NCBI GenBank assembly: GCA_002335345.1
Contig: DDCS01000087.1
Coordinates: 964 to 32,165 of the forward strand
Direction of reading: 5' to 3'
Length of the DNA stretch: 31,202 bases
From: Flavobacteriaceae bacterium UBA2000
GTDB lineage: Bacteria; Bacteroidota; Bacteroidia; Flavobacteriales; Flavobacteriaceae
The position numbers were made by a program, and so were the translations under genes. Positions 7,503 to 15,676 of this stretch are shown one piece after another (positions within the stretch are counted from its first letter, which is position 1; each line of letters begins with the position of its first letter). The notes beneath the pieces are model-generated. The model was not told where the DNA came from. It saw nothing but the letters and a program-made list of their open reading frames with translations, and did no database searches.

Positions 7503-8037
7503 AATTCATTCTTTGCAGTTCATACCAATTCAATGTGATTCCGTTTTGTTCTCCAGGATAATGGTCGTGTTTGAGATAATTAAATCCTAACTTGCGCAGG
7601 ACCCCCATCGAGCCAAAATTGAAGGCAAAACTAAAGGCCACGATTTTTTCAAAATCAAAATTTTTAAAACCCCAATCCAGAATTGCCTTAGCCGCTTCTG
7701 TGGCAATACCTTGGCCCCAATAATCAGGAAGGAACCGATAACCAAGATCGGGTGCGCTGAGCTCAGGCAAGTGCTTTAGGCCAGAAAAACCGATGAGTTC
7801 ATTGCTGGATTTAACCACCACTGCCATACGGGCATAGCCGTATTGTTCATATTCCTTGAGCCAAACCTCTTGAATAATTTCTTGTGCTTTTTCTATAGTG
7901 TATATCCCGATGTCTCCCGTGAGTTCTTGAGTTCGGTTATTGGAACCAAAACGCACTACAGCAGCGGCATCCGCCATCGTAAAAGGACGAAGAATGAGAC
8001 GTGGCGTTTCAATTATGGGCGGTTGCGGCTTATTCAT
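7489..8037 (-). CDS. GNAT-family N-acetyltransferase (RimJ/RimL-like)
   Basis: 182 residues. The start IETPRLILRPFTMADA is typical of the RimJ/RimL subgroup. The acetyl-CoA pyrophosphate-binding motif A is visible as YWGQGIATEAAKAILDWGF, and the late NFGSMGVLRKLGF segment is also typical. Such enzymes acetylate protein N-termini, amino acids or small amines; the substrate cannot be predicted here. The start codon overlaps the cca stop by four bases (8034-8037), and the 3' end overlaps ctaA, so it is embedded in the operon. Confidence 0.9.
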   Translation of the reverse strand: MNKPQPPIIETPRLILRPFTMADAAAVVRFGSNNRTQELTGDIGIYTIEKAQEIIQEVWLKEYEQYGYARMAVVVKSSNELIGFSGLKHLPELSAPDLGYRFLPDYWGQGIATEAAKAILDWGFKNFDFEKIVAFSFAFNFGSMGVLRKLGFNYLKHDHYPGEQNGITLNWYELQRMNYEEK

Positions 8038-9461
8038 ACCAGTGGTTTTAAACCGAGTTGGGCTGCTTTTTCGAGCATAAATGATTTTGCCTGATTGTAA
8101 TCGTTAGGAATTTCTCCCTCTAATATGGCTTCCTTTATGGCATCTTTGATCAATCCAATTTCACGAGAGGGGCTCAGTCCAAAGGTCTCCATAATTTCTT
8201 CCCCGCTGATGGGCGGTTGAAAATTCCTGACGTGATCACGCTGCTCCACCTCAACCACTTTTTCCCGCACTCTTTTGAAATTTTCATGATATCGCCTAAA
8301 GCGTTTTGGATTCTTTGTGGTGATGTCCGCCTCGCAAAGGGTCATTAGAGATTCCAAATCCTCCCCGGCGTCAAAGAGTAAACGACGCACTGCGCTGTCT
8401 GTGACCTCTTGAGCGATTACAATCGGGCGAGAACTCATGGCCACCATCTTTTGAACAAATTTCATTTTTTCGTTAAGCGGCATTTTGAGTCGCTTGAACA
8501 ATTTGTAGACCATTTTTGATCCGACAAATTCATGCCCGTGAAAGGTCCAGCCCGCCTTTTGGTCAAAACGTTTGGTTGGGGCCTTGCCAATATCGTGCAA
8601 GAGGGCGGCCCATCGCAGCCATAAATCATTACTGTATTGAGCCATATTGTCCACGACCTCTAGGGTGTGCCAAAAATTATCTTTATGGGTTTGACCTTCT
8701 TTTTCTTCGATTCCTTGCAGGGCCATAAGCTCGGGAAACACTTGTGCCATGAGCCCCGTTTGATGCATTAGGCCGAGCCCTATTGAAGGGATGGATGAGG
8801 CCAAAATTTTATGGACTTCATCCACGATGCGCTCCTTTGAAATAATGGATAATCGCGCCGCATTTCGTTTTATGGCGGCTAAAGTTTTGGCCTCAATCAC
8901 AAAGTTTAATTGTGAGGCAAAACGAACCGCGCGAAGCATGCGCAATGGATCGTCGCTAAACGTCGTATCTGGATCAAGGGGCGTAATCAACATTTTTTGA
9001 TCTAAATGCGTCAGCCCATCAAAAGGATCGAGCAAGCGCCCAAAATCTTCTCGGTTGCAGCTCAGGGCTAAAGCATTGATGGTAAAATCACGTCTGTTTT
9101 GGTCATCGACCAAATTTCCAGGGGAAACCGAGGGATTGCGGCTTTCGTGGGCATAGGACTCTTTACGCGCACCGACAAACTCCAAAGTCAGGCCTTGGGT
9201 TTGGAGCATGGCCGTACCATAATTTTTAAAAATTTGAACCTTGGGTCGGTTGGGAAGATTTTGGGCGACCGCTTTAGCGAGTTCAATCCCGGAACCTACA
9301 GCTACAAAATCAATATCCTTGGCATTGCCTCGTTCTAAAAGGGCATCACGCACATAACCCCCTATGACATAGGTGTCTAAACCCAATTCGTCGGCCACAC
9401 GGGCCACGGTCTGGAATACAGGGTGTTTTAAGGCTTTGGCTGCACGATTGAGAACAGGCAT
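8034..9461 (-). CDS. cca: CCA tRNA nucleotidyltransferase with HD domain
   Basis: Adds or repairs the 3'-terminal CCA of tRNA, or a related poly(A)-polymerase-family activity. 475 residues. The nucleotidyltransferase domain has GGYVRDALL at 34-42 and metal-binding DID at 49-51. The RRDFTINAL motif is at 123-131 and the nucleotide-selecting DPLRMLRA at 171-178. An HD phosphohydrolase domain follows with LLHDIGKAP at 287-295. The HD version is common in Bacteroidota. It shares one base with the tsaC stop (TGATG at 9459-9463), so both tRNA-processing genes are likely translated in coupled fashion. Confidence 0.95.
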   Translation of the reverse strand: MPVLNRAAKALKHPVFQTVARVADELGLDTYVIGGYVRDALLERGNAKDIDFVAVGSGIELAKAVAQNLPNRPKVQIFKNYGTAMLQTQGLTLEFVGARKESYAHESRNPSVSPGNLVDDQNRRDFTINALALSCNREDFGRLLDPFDGLTHLDQKMLITPLDPDTTFSDDPLRMLRAVRFASQLNFVIEAKTLAAIKRNAARLSIISKERIVDEVHKILASSIPSIGLGLMHQTGLMAQVFPELMALQGIEEKEGQTHKDNFWHTLEVVDNMAQYSNDLWLRWAALLHDIGKAPTKRFDQKAGWTFHGHEFVGSKMVYKLFKRLKMPLNEKMKFVQKMVAMSSRPIVIAQEVTDSAVRRLLFDAGEDLESLMTLCEADITTKNPKRFRRYHENFKRVREKVVEVEQRDHVRNFQPPISGEEIMETFGLSPSREIGLIKDAIKEAILEGEIPNDYNQAKSFMLEKAAQLGLKPLV

Positions 9462-10039
9462 CAGTCACGAATTATCTGAACAGTTCCGTCGTTTTTTAAC
9501 TTAATAATCGCCGAGGGTGGTCCGTTCTTTTTATTGCGCTCCAAATTTACGACATAGTCCACGCCCTCCAAAATTGCGGGGTCGATTTCTTGAAAGGATT
9601 TAGGGCTTGGTTGACCACTGATATTCGCCGACGTTGAAACGAGAGGTCGCTTGAATTTGTGAATTAAATTTTTTGAAAAATCATGGCGCGTAACCCGAAC
9701 CCCCAGGGATTCATCTTCAGCCAAAAGGTTCTGAGCCACACGGATTGGTTTGTCGTAGATAATCGTCGTGGGTTTGATCGCGTACTTCAAGATATCGTAA
9801 GCCACCTCAGGAATATCGGACACATATTCATTGAGCATTCTGAAGTCAGAGACCATACAAATTAGTGCCTTGGCATCCGACCTTTTTTTAAGGGCGTAGA
9901 CACGATCGATGGCATCTGGGTTTGTCGCATCGCAGCCAATACCCCAAATCGTATCTGTGGGATAAAGAATCAAACCGCCCTTTTTTAGGGTGACCATGGC
10001 CTGAATAATTTCTTGTTTTAAATAGTCGTCTGAGCTCAT
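9461..10039 (-). CDS. tsaC: L-threonylcarbamoyladenylate synthase (TsaC/Sua5/YrdC)
   Basis: Makes threonylcarbamoyl-AMP from threonine, bicarbonate and ATP for the universal tRNA t6A37 modification. 192 residues, so the short TsaC form without the C-terminal Sua5 domain. The N-terminal LKKGGLILYPTDTIWGIGCD, ALKKRSDAKAL and PLVSTSANISGQPSP are YrdC-domain hallmarks for ATP and threonine binding. It is the first gene of the run ending in ctaA. The start is ATG at 10039. Its leader is unusually A-rich on the coding strand and contains a three-fold repeat (10041-10085). Confidence 0.95.
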   Translation of the reverse strand: MSSDDYLKQEIIQAMVTLKKGGLILYPTDTIWGIGCDATNPDAIDRVYALKKRSDAKALICMVSDFRMLNEYVSDIPEVAYDILKYAIKPTTIIYDKPIRVAQNLLAEDESLGVRVTRHDFSKNLIHKFKRPLVSTSANISGQPSPKSFQEIDPAILEGVDYVVNLERNKKNGPPSAIIKLKNDGTVQIIRD

Positions 10040-10040
10040 T

Positions 10041-10085
10041 GTTTTTTTGGTTCTGATTTTTTTTGATTCTTATTTTTTTGATTCT
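10041..10085 (-). repeat. Three imperfect A-tract repeats in the tsaC leader
   Basis: On the coding (minus) strand three 14-16-base units, each AGAATC or AGAACC followed by 7-8 As, stand in tandem and end immediately before the tsaC ATG. A-rich leaders help translation initiation in Bacteroidota, which rarely use Shine-Dalgarno pairing; the repeat could also bend DNA or vary in length by slippage. Confidence 0.6.
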
Positions 10086-10142
10086 GTATAAGGTCAAGCG
10101 CTTGCTTTTTTTTTTGACGCTTTTATTTTATGAGTTCTATTG

Positions 10143-11069
10143 TTATGAAACAGGGTCTATAGATAAATAATCAAAGACCTTTTTGGCAAAATCTTTATTG
10201 ATGCTGCGGCATTCTTCAAGAAGCCCGTCATATTGGACTGCCTTTTTGAGGTCTTGCTTAAAGGAATCAAAACGGGTTATCGGCACGGGGTATTTGAAGT
10301 CAAGAAATTTAGTTGTTGTTGGGACGACCAAAACCTTGCGTTGCATCATTAAGGCCCAATACATAGCGTGATAGCTATCGGTTACGAGTGTTTCACAAGA
10401 GCCGATGAATTGAATCATTTCATGGAGATCCGTAGCGTTATGGCTGCTGGGTATGTCGCGCAATAATTCTTGCCGCTCCTTGTTTTGGGCTGATTTTTTA
10501 CCCATCAAAACACCGTATTCGTGTTTTGGCACGAATTTTTGATCGAAAATAGGGTGGAGGCAACTGACACAAGGAACCCACGTGCCAGGGGCGCTGTAAT
10601 CGCGCAAGCCGACCATGCCAAATTTGCTCAAGTCAATTTGGTATTGGGCAGGCGTTTTAAAAGTATTCCAGGCGGGGTCATTGTGTCCCGGCCCCCAGAG
10701 TACGGTTTTTTTGCCGCGGGAGCCAAGGGCTTCAAAAAGAGCCATTTGTTGGGCAAAGTGGGGGAGGTTTAAAAGGCCACCACCGCCGATAATTAAATCA
10801 TGAGTGCGGACCGCCTTAGCCCAATCGTCGCGAATTTTTGCGCTCGTTTTACGCATATCGCCAATGTCCAATACTTTTTGATGGAGTTCAGGAAAATAAA
10901 GATGGGGCGCGCAATAAAAATCACCCACATTATTGGGGTCATGGCGATGAATATTCAAAACGCCATGATGCTCATTAGGCCCATTTAAAACAGCTTTTGC
11001 GGTCTGCTTTTTTCGAGCATCTCCATCGAGGATTGGCATAATTCCCGCCAATAGCTGTTTTATTTTCAT
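10143..11069 (-). CDS. Polysaccharide pyruvyl transferase family protein
   Basis: 308 residues from the ATG at 11069. The family (PF04230) transfers pyruvate from PEP to make ketals on exopolysaccharide or lipopolysaccharide sugars. Family features are LIIGGGGLLN at 92-101, WGPGHN at 125-130, and VTDSYHAMYWAL at 229-240, the conserved SxH segment near the active site. An upstream in-frame start at 11201 would add 44 residues (cysteine- and serine-rich, not family-like) and run into the divergent transferase gene, so it is rejected. It is followed by a 103-base gap before tsaC. Neighbouring glycosyltransferases suggest it decorates a surface glycan. Confidence 0.85.
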   Translation of the reverse strand: MKIKQLLAGIMPILDGDARKKQTAKAVLNGPNEHHGVLNIHRHDPNNVGDFYCAPHLYFPELHQKVLDIGDMRKTSAKIRDDWAKAVRTHDLIIGGGGLLNLPHFAQQMALFEALGSRGKKTVLWGPGHNDPAWNTFKTPAQYQIDLSKFGMVGLRDYSAPGTWVPCVSCLHPIFDQKFVPKHEYGVLMGKKSAQNKERQELLRDIPSSHNATDLHEMIQFIGSCETLVTDSYHAMYWALMMQRKVLVVPTTTKFLDFKYPVPITRFDSFKQDLKKAVQYDGLLEECRSINKDFAKKVFDYLSIDPVS

Positions 11070-11086
11070 TACTTTCGTTTGTAGGG

Positions 11087-11118
11087 TAAAGTTAGGGTTA
11101 AAAGCCCGGAAATCGAAA
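11087..11118 (-). promoter_or_regulatory. Candidate promoter of the pyruvyl transferase gene
   Basis: Minus-strand TTTC (11115-11118), 20 bases, then TAACTTTA (11087-11094): each box has one mismatch to TTTG/TAnnTTTG, with ideal spacing. The predicted start of transcription near 11082 lies just upstream of the ATG at 11069. Confidence 0.35.
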
Positions 11119-11127
11119 ACTATTTGC

Positions 11128-11916
11128 ATGACCACTGCGCTTTTAATCAGTACATATAATTGGCCGCAGGCCCTTGAACTTGTGCTGCAAAGTCTGAGCA
11201 ATCAGAGTCAGTTGCCCGAGCGCGTGCTGATTGCCGACGATGGTTCCGGCGCCGAAACTCGGGCCCTAATTCAGCAGTTTGCCCAAAAACTCAAGGTCCC
11301 TGTAGATCATATTTGGCATGAGGATCAGGGATTTCGCAAGGCGGCTATTCTAAACAAGGCTGTAGCGCAAACCCCCGTGGACTTTATCATTCAAATCGAT
11401 GGCGATTGTATTATGCACTCTGAATTTGTTGCGGACTATATCAAGGCTGCGCGCAAAGGGCAGGTCTTGTCGGGAACTCGGGTCAATATTAAAGATAATT
11501 TTTTGCCTGAGTTGTGGCGCAACAAGAGCACTCAATTTAGATTGTTTCATCCAGGTTTGCGCAATGGATTAAGGGGGTTACACTGCCCATTAATTGGTCG
11601 ATTTTACCGACCACAAAAACGATTTTCAAAAAAATTTCGTGGCTGTAATACGGGGTATTGGCGGAAGGATTTTATTGCCATTAATGGGTATAATGAGGAC
11701 TTTGAGGGTTGGGGGAGAGAGGACTCCGATTTGGCTCATCGACTGATGCACCTGGGGTGCAATATGAAACGATTAAAACATCGGGCGCTCGTGTATCACA
11801 TTCCCCATAAAATTCGATCGAAGTCCCAACTCCAGCAGAACAATAATCTAGAACAACACACCATAGCGCATCGTGTGGTGCGCATAGAGCGCGGTGTTGA
11901 TCAATATCTGATTTAA
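11128..11916 (+). CDS. Family 2 glycosyltransferase with GT2-7C-type C-terminal segment
   Basis: 262 residues, cytosolic or peripheral. A GT-A fold is clear: LLISTYNWPQALELVL at 5-20, ADDGSGAET at 36-44, and DGDC with the metal-binding DxD at about 95-98. The segment NGYNEDFEGWGREDSDLAHRL, near residues 186-206, is the motif seen in bifunctional and galactosyltransferase-type GT2 enzymes (galactosyltransferase C-terminal domain). The sugar is unknown. It shares a distinctive chain of motifs (ADDGS-AET, HIW-ED-GF-K, ILNKA, DGDCI) with the GT2 gene at 15677, so the two are paralogues. It diverges from the pyruvyl transferase gene (58 bases) and converges on the next gene (38 bases, no terminator seen). 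Confidence 0.9.
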   Translation: MTTALLISTYNWPQALELVLQSLSNQSQLPERVLIADDGSGAETRALIQQFAQKLKVPVDHIWHEDQGFRKAAILNKAVAQTPVDFIIQIDGDCIMHSEFVADYIKAARKGQVLSGTRVNIKDNFLPELWRNKSTQFRLFHPGLRNGLRGLHCPLIGRFYRPQKRFSKKFRGCNTGYWRKDFIAINGYNEDFEGWGREDSDLAHRLMHLGCNMKRLKHRALVYHIPHKIRSKSQLQQNNNLEQHTIAHRVVRIERGVDQYLI

Positions 11917-11954
11917 TGGATATTCCCTAGCGTAGCTCCCGTGATTCACACCGC

Positions 11955-12758
11955 TTATTTAACACCGCGCTGCAAAAGGTAAAGTTTGACATAGCGTTTG
12001 AACACCGAATGGGCATTGATGGTGGCCAAAACATAACCCGGCAGACCATCGAGTATGCCTAGCCTAATGATGTATTGATGCCAAAAGCGATACCAGGGCC
12101 GCCAAATAAGTTGTTGGAGTCCTGCTTTTTTACCCACTTCAAAGTACATTTGCGCTTGCAGCGTGCTGTATTGGTCCAGTTTTTTGAGATACTCGGGCAT
12201 GGACTTATAGGTGTGATGGGGCAGACGTGTTTTGAGTTTTCCAGTGCGGCCGTTAACGTCCATAGTTTCGTGGACTAAATTGCCATTGTAACGGCAAGCG
12301 CTTTTGCGCCCTAGTCTAATCACCCAATCGGTTTGAAAACCGGAATACTTGATTTTTTTACCCATGAAGTAGAGTTGACGTCGGACATAATAGCCATCGT
12401 GAGCACCTCGCGCAACTGCCTGCAAAATTTCTTGTTTCAAAGCGGGGACGACTTCTTCGTCAGGGTCAAAAAAGAGGACCCAGGGATGCACTACTTGGTC
12501 AATACCAAAGTTCTTTTGGGCGCTAAAATTGTCAAACGGCCTTGTGAAAACCGATACATTTTTAAACTGCTGCGTCTGCTTCACCGTATCGTCTTCACTG
12601 CCCGAATCCACTAAAACAATTTGGTCCACAAAACTGAGTTGGGTCAAAAATTGCTCAATAATTTGACCCTCGTTTTTGGTGATGACCACAGCGCTGATTT
12701 TTTCAGAAGTCGACACAGAAATTGCTTTAGCGGTAAAGATAATCAAATTCAGGGGCAC
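11955..12758 (-). CDS. WaaE/KdtX-like family 2 glycosyltransferase
   Basis: Up to 267 residues. The GT-A domain shows ISAVVITKNEGQIIEQFL, VDSGSEDDT and the acidic FFDPDEEV. YNGNLVHETM is a segment typical of the lipooligosaccharide-core beta-glucosyltransferase WaaE/KdtX group. A C-terminal basic/aromatic region (WRPWYRFWHQYIIRLG) may sit at the membrane. Function: probably adds a sugar to the inner core of LPS or LOS. No ATG is available. The frame opens with GTG at 12758 or GTG at 12716; the second begins just before the first beta strand and would remove 14 residues. TATTTTTG on the minus strand (12807-12814) is a possible -7 box for the first, and TGAATTTG (12744-12751) for the second. 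Confidence 0.88.
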   Translation of the reverse strand: MPLNLIIFTAKAISVSTSEKISAVVITKNEGQIIEQFLTQLSFVDQIVLVDSGSEDDTVKQTQQFKNVSVFTRPFDNFSAQKNFGIDQVVHPWVLFFDPDEEVVPALKQEILQAVARGAHDGYYVRRQLYFMGKKIKYSGFQTDWVIRLGRKSACRYNGNLVHETMDVNGRTGKLKTRLPHHTYKSMPEYLKKLDQYSTLQAQMYFEVGKKAGLQQLIWRPWYRFWHQYIIRLGILDGLPGYVLATINAHSVFKRYVKLYLLQRGVK

Positions 12759-12799
12759 ATGGCTTCACGCCTAACGCCTTTTGCCTCGCTCACCGCAGT

Positions 12800-13630
12800 T
12801 TGCCAACAAAAATATCCCTAATTTTACACCCAATTCATAAGCGGGTTTATTTGACATTAGATCACATCGTAGTAGCCGAGGATTTTCAAGACCAGAAAGC
12901 GGTCCTGATACAGGCTGCTTTGAATTTTGATCAGACCCAGGCTCCCTTAATCGGAACTGGCGATCGCAATGTAATCAAGCGCATAGACCTTGGCGGTTTT
13001 TCTATGGCGGTCAAGTCCTTCAAACGGCCTAATTGGATCAATCGTTTGGTTTATCGTCACTGGCGAAAATCCAAAGCCCATCGATCCTATATTTATGCAC
13101 ACAAACTCAAAGCACTCGGCATTGGCACACCGCAGCCTGTGGCCTTTATGGAGTCTTATGGCGGTGCTGGCATTCAAAGAAGTTTTTATTTCAGCTTAAA
13201 CGTTGATGCGGATTACACCTTTCGCGATTTAATTCATCAGCCCGATTTGCCAAACCGAGATAAAATTCTTGAGTCTTTTACGGCCTTTACCTTTGAGCTC
13301 CATCAAAAAGGGGTTTTGTTTCAGGATCATTCCCCTGGAAATACCTTGATAAAGATACAAGACGGGACCCCTAGTTTTTATTTGGTCGATCTAAATCGGA
13401 TGACCTTTAAACGTTTGACCAGGGCTGAGCGCATCCAAAATTTTGAACGACTTACCCCGCTAAAAGAAATGGTCGATAAGATGGGTGAAACCTACGCCCG
13501 CTTAGCCCATTGGCCGGTTGATGATCTCAAAGAGCAAATGTGGCGCGTTACTGAAGATTTTCAAGAGCGTTTTCATCGCAAACGCCGTTTGAAGAAAAAA
13601 TTGCTGTTCTGGAGAAAGAAAACTGATTAA
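12800..13630 (+). CDS. Kdo/LPS-kinase-like protein (RfaP/InaA/KdkA group)
   Basis: 276 residues with a minimal protein-kinase-like fold. VKSF at 71-74 supplies a candidate ATP-binding lysine K72. The catalytic loop is QDHSPGN at 175-181 (D176 and N181), and VDLNR at 196-200 takes the place of DFG, with metal-binding D197. Members phosphorylate Kdo or core heptose of lipopolysaccharide, or are of unknown substrate. The C-terminus is very basic (RKRRLKKK), suited to contact with an anionic membrane. No ATG precedes the conserved part; TTG at 12800 is the most likely start, with another TTG at 12851. It is followed after 11 bases by the next transferase gene, so the two are probably co-transcribed. 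Confidence 0.82.
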   Translation: MPTKISLILHPIHKRVYLTLDHIVVAEDFQDQKAVLIQAALNFDQTQAPLIGTGDRNVIKRIDLGGFSMAVKSFKRPNWINRLVYRHWRKSKAHRSYIYAHKLKALGIGTPQPVAFMESYGGAGIQRSFYFSLNVDADYTFRDLIHQPDLPNRDKILESFTAFTFELHQKGVLFQDHSPGNTLIKIQDGTPSFYLVDLNRMTFKRLTRAERIQNFERLTPLKEMVDKMGETYARLAHWPVDDLKEQMWRVTEDFQERFHRKRRLKKKLLFWRKKTD

Positions 13631-13641
13631 GCCCTCGTTTA

Positions 13642-14472
13642 GTGAAACTCAAAGAATTTCCCATATCGATTTTCCACGCAGCGCGACTCAATTTGACGGC
13701 TCCCGAGCGATTGTTGGGCGGCTCTCAGCAGGTTCCGGTAATTATTTCTATGACGACGATTCCGTCGCGCCTCAGGAAACTCGCTTTGGTCCTGAGAAGT
13801 CTTTTGCAACAGACGGTTCGCCCTGAAAAAATTGTCGTTTGGATGCACCAAGAGATGCAAAGCCAAATTCCCAAAGCAGTAAAGTCTCTTTTGGAAAACC
13901 CCAAAACGCTTGATTTAATTGAGCTGAGATTTACACCGCTGAAGTGTTCTCACAAAAAATTAATCCATACCATAGACGCATTCCCCAATCATACGATCGT
14001 CACTTGCGATGATGATTTCATGTACCACAAAGAATGGTTAAATACTTTGTATCAGGACCATTTGGCGTTTCCTAATTCTGTGATTGCTCAGCAGATTCGT
14101 TCCATTGAGCGCTTTGAAGACGGGCAATTAAAACCCTACAAACAGTGGCGCTATCAACCTGATTTAAATCAAGATCCAAATTCATTTTTGGCCATAGGTG
14201 GCAAAGGCGTCCTGTACCCAAAACAGGCCCTGCACCCAGATTATTCGAATCAAGAGCTTTTTATGCGGTTCGCCCCTAAGGCTGACGATTTGTGGTTTAA
14301 GGCTATGGAATTGCGCCAAAACACCCCCGTGCGGCGGTGTAGCAAAATCGTCCCAGAGCCGATACCTATTATGGGAACACAGAGTTTTTCACTCAAAAAA
14401 GAGAACGTTGATCGCGATTTAAATGTGCAGCAGTGGCAAAGTCTCTCGGACCATTTTAACTTGCCGGTTTAA
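13642..14472 (+). CDS. GT-A-type glycosyltransferase, family uncertain
   Basis: 276 residues starting with GTG at 13642; no nearby in-frame ATG fits better. VPVIISMTTIPSRLRKLALV at 31-50 is a GT2-like first beta strand and helix. EKIVVW follows, and CDDDFMY with D123-D124-D125 is the expected metal/nucleotide-sugar motif. GGKGVLYPKQALHPD and APKADDLWFKAM resemble acceptor-side segments of small LPS or capsule transferases. No signal peptide or membrane helix is seen. Donor and acceptor are unknown. It follows the Kdo-kinase-like gene by 11 bases, which links it to core oligosaccharide assembly. It converges with the GT9 gene across 59 bases that contain no good hairpin. Confidence 0.78.
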   Translation: MKLKEFPISIFHAARLNLTAPERLLGGSQQVPVIISMTTIPSRLRKLALVLRSLLQQTVRPEKIVVWMHQEMQSQIPKAVKSLLENPKTLDLIELRFTPLKCSHKKLIHTIDAFPNHTIVTCDDDFMYHKEWLNTLYQDHLAFPNSVIAQQIRSIERFEDGQLKPYKQWRYQPDLNQDPNSFLAIGGKGVLYPKQALHPDYSNQELFMRFAPKADDLWFKAMELRQNTPVRRCSKIVPEPIPIMGTQSFSLKKENVDRDLNVQQWQSLSDHFNLPV

Positions 14473-14531
14473 ACTAAATTTTTTTGTAAAACGTTAAGCA
14501 ATACGGCGCGCCAAGGACTTCTTCTTTGCAG

Positions 14532-15623
14532 CTATTGTCCTGTACTGCTGTGGCGCAGGCAAAATGAATTGAGTAAAGGAGCAAAGAGTTCAAATGTGAA
14601 CGCCTTATAAAATTGCTGATGATTTTTGCGCACTTCTTTGTTTGAGAATCCCTGAAATAAATCCGGAGTAAAGTCTTTTAGATGGAGGCCTATATGGATT
14701 TGTCCATCGTCAAAACTATTCCAAGCCGCTTTATTGATCCAAGGGGAAAATAAAGTAAATGTTGGGATGTTTAACGCCTTGGCCATATTCACCGCGCCAC
14801 CTTCATTACCCACCAGATAGTTCATTTGAGATAAAAGGGCTAAAAATTCACGGAGGTTTTGTCCATAGACCTCAGGATGCACGCAGACGCGATTTTTTTC
14901 TGGGACCAAAGCGAGTATGGCCTCTACGGACTGCTTTTGATGGGGCATATAGTTCAGCAGGATATGGGTATTGGGTTGTTGTGCTAGGGTGGTCAAAATC
15001 TGAGCCATGGTTTGCGCGGGCAGCGATTTATCTATGCTGCTGCCTAAAACACTAACCATCACTAGGGTCTTAGCTCGGTCCAGATTATGGGCGTCTATAA
15101 TTTCTTTAGCCCAAGAAATTTCCTCGGGGGTGAGATAAATTTTTGGTCTAAATTCCTGGGCTTTGACTCGAATTTCTGATTCAGGATAAATAAGTCTCAA
15201 ACGGTCCTCTATGGCATTGCCGGCATGGGTATAAACCTGGCTGCTGGGCTTTGAGGTTCTTGAGTAGGCCAGTAGGCTAAACCATTTTTTATGTCCGTAG
15301 ACTCTGGGGGCTCCTGATGGGAGAATCATCATCAAACTCTCGAGCTTGCCATAGGCGTCAAGGATTAAATCATATTGCTCTTTTTTGATCTGATTGATCA
15401 ATTTGCGCCATTGATTCCAAGACTTTTTGGGCGTGGATAGAATGAATTGGTCAATATCCGGATGGCCTTGAACGACAGCCTTTGTCCCTTGATGGATCGC
15501 ATAATGCACTTGAGCTTGTGGATATAAGACTTTAAAATGACTACAAAGCAGACTTGAGATCAATACATCGCCAATCATTTTTTGCTGAATGACTAAAATT
15601 TTTTTAATCGGCTTTGGGTTCAT
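14532..15623 (-). CDS. Family 9 glycosyltransferase (heptosyltransferase-like)
   Basis: 363 residues, GT-B fold. The start KKILVIQQKMIGDVLISSLLC is the GT9 N-terminal acceptor domain signature (the IGDV.. segment). The C-terminal donor domain has VMVSVLGSS..KSLP and GNEGGAVNMAKALNIPTFTLFSP. The last motif corresponds to the classic DSGxxHLA of ADP-heptose transferases, with N where H is usual; I believe this variant is frequent in Bacteroidota, but cannot check that here. Role: transfer of heptose or another sugar to the LPS/LOS core. It diverges from the GT2 gene at 15677 with 53 bases between. Confidence 0.88.
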   Translation of the reverse strand: MNPKPIKKILVIQQKMIGDVLISSLLCSHFKVLYPQAQVHYAIHQGTKAVVQGHPDIDQFILSTPKKSWNQWRKLINQIKKEQYDLILDAYGKLESLMMILPSGAPRVYGHKKWFSLLAYSRTSKPSSQVYTHAGNAIEDRLRLIYPESEIRVKAQEFRPKIYLTPEEISWAKEIIDAHNLDRAKTLVMVSVLGSSIDKSLPAQTMAQILTTLAQQPNTHILLNYMPHQKQSVEAILALVPEKNRVCVHPEVYGQNLREFLALLSQMNYLVGNEGGAVNMAKALNIPTFTLFSPWINKAAWNSFDDGQIHIGLHLKDFTPDLFQGFSNKEVRKNHQQFYKAFTFELFAPLLNSFCLRHSSTGQ

Positions 15624-15664
15624 CAGGACTTATTCTTCTCGTAGCTAAGGTACTTATTTTGCCG

Positions 15665-15672
15665 TATCTTTG
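15665..15672 (+). promoter_or_regulatory. Candidate -7 box TATCTTTG immediately before a GT2 start
   Basis: This is an exact match to TAnnTTTG, ending four bases before the ATG at 15677, so a transcript would have almost no leader. No clear -33 TTTG is present at 19-21 bases. The match also argues against the longer frame beginning at 15614. Confidence 0.45.
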
Positions 15673-15676
15673 CCCT

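Noticed and set aside
10095..10104. Palindrome CAAGCGCTTG next to a T run, considered as a plus-strand terminator
   Set aside because: A palindrome with no loop cannot form a useful hairpin, and no plus-strand gene ends here.
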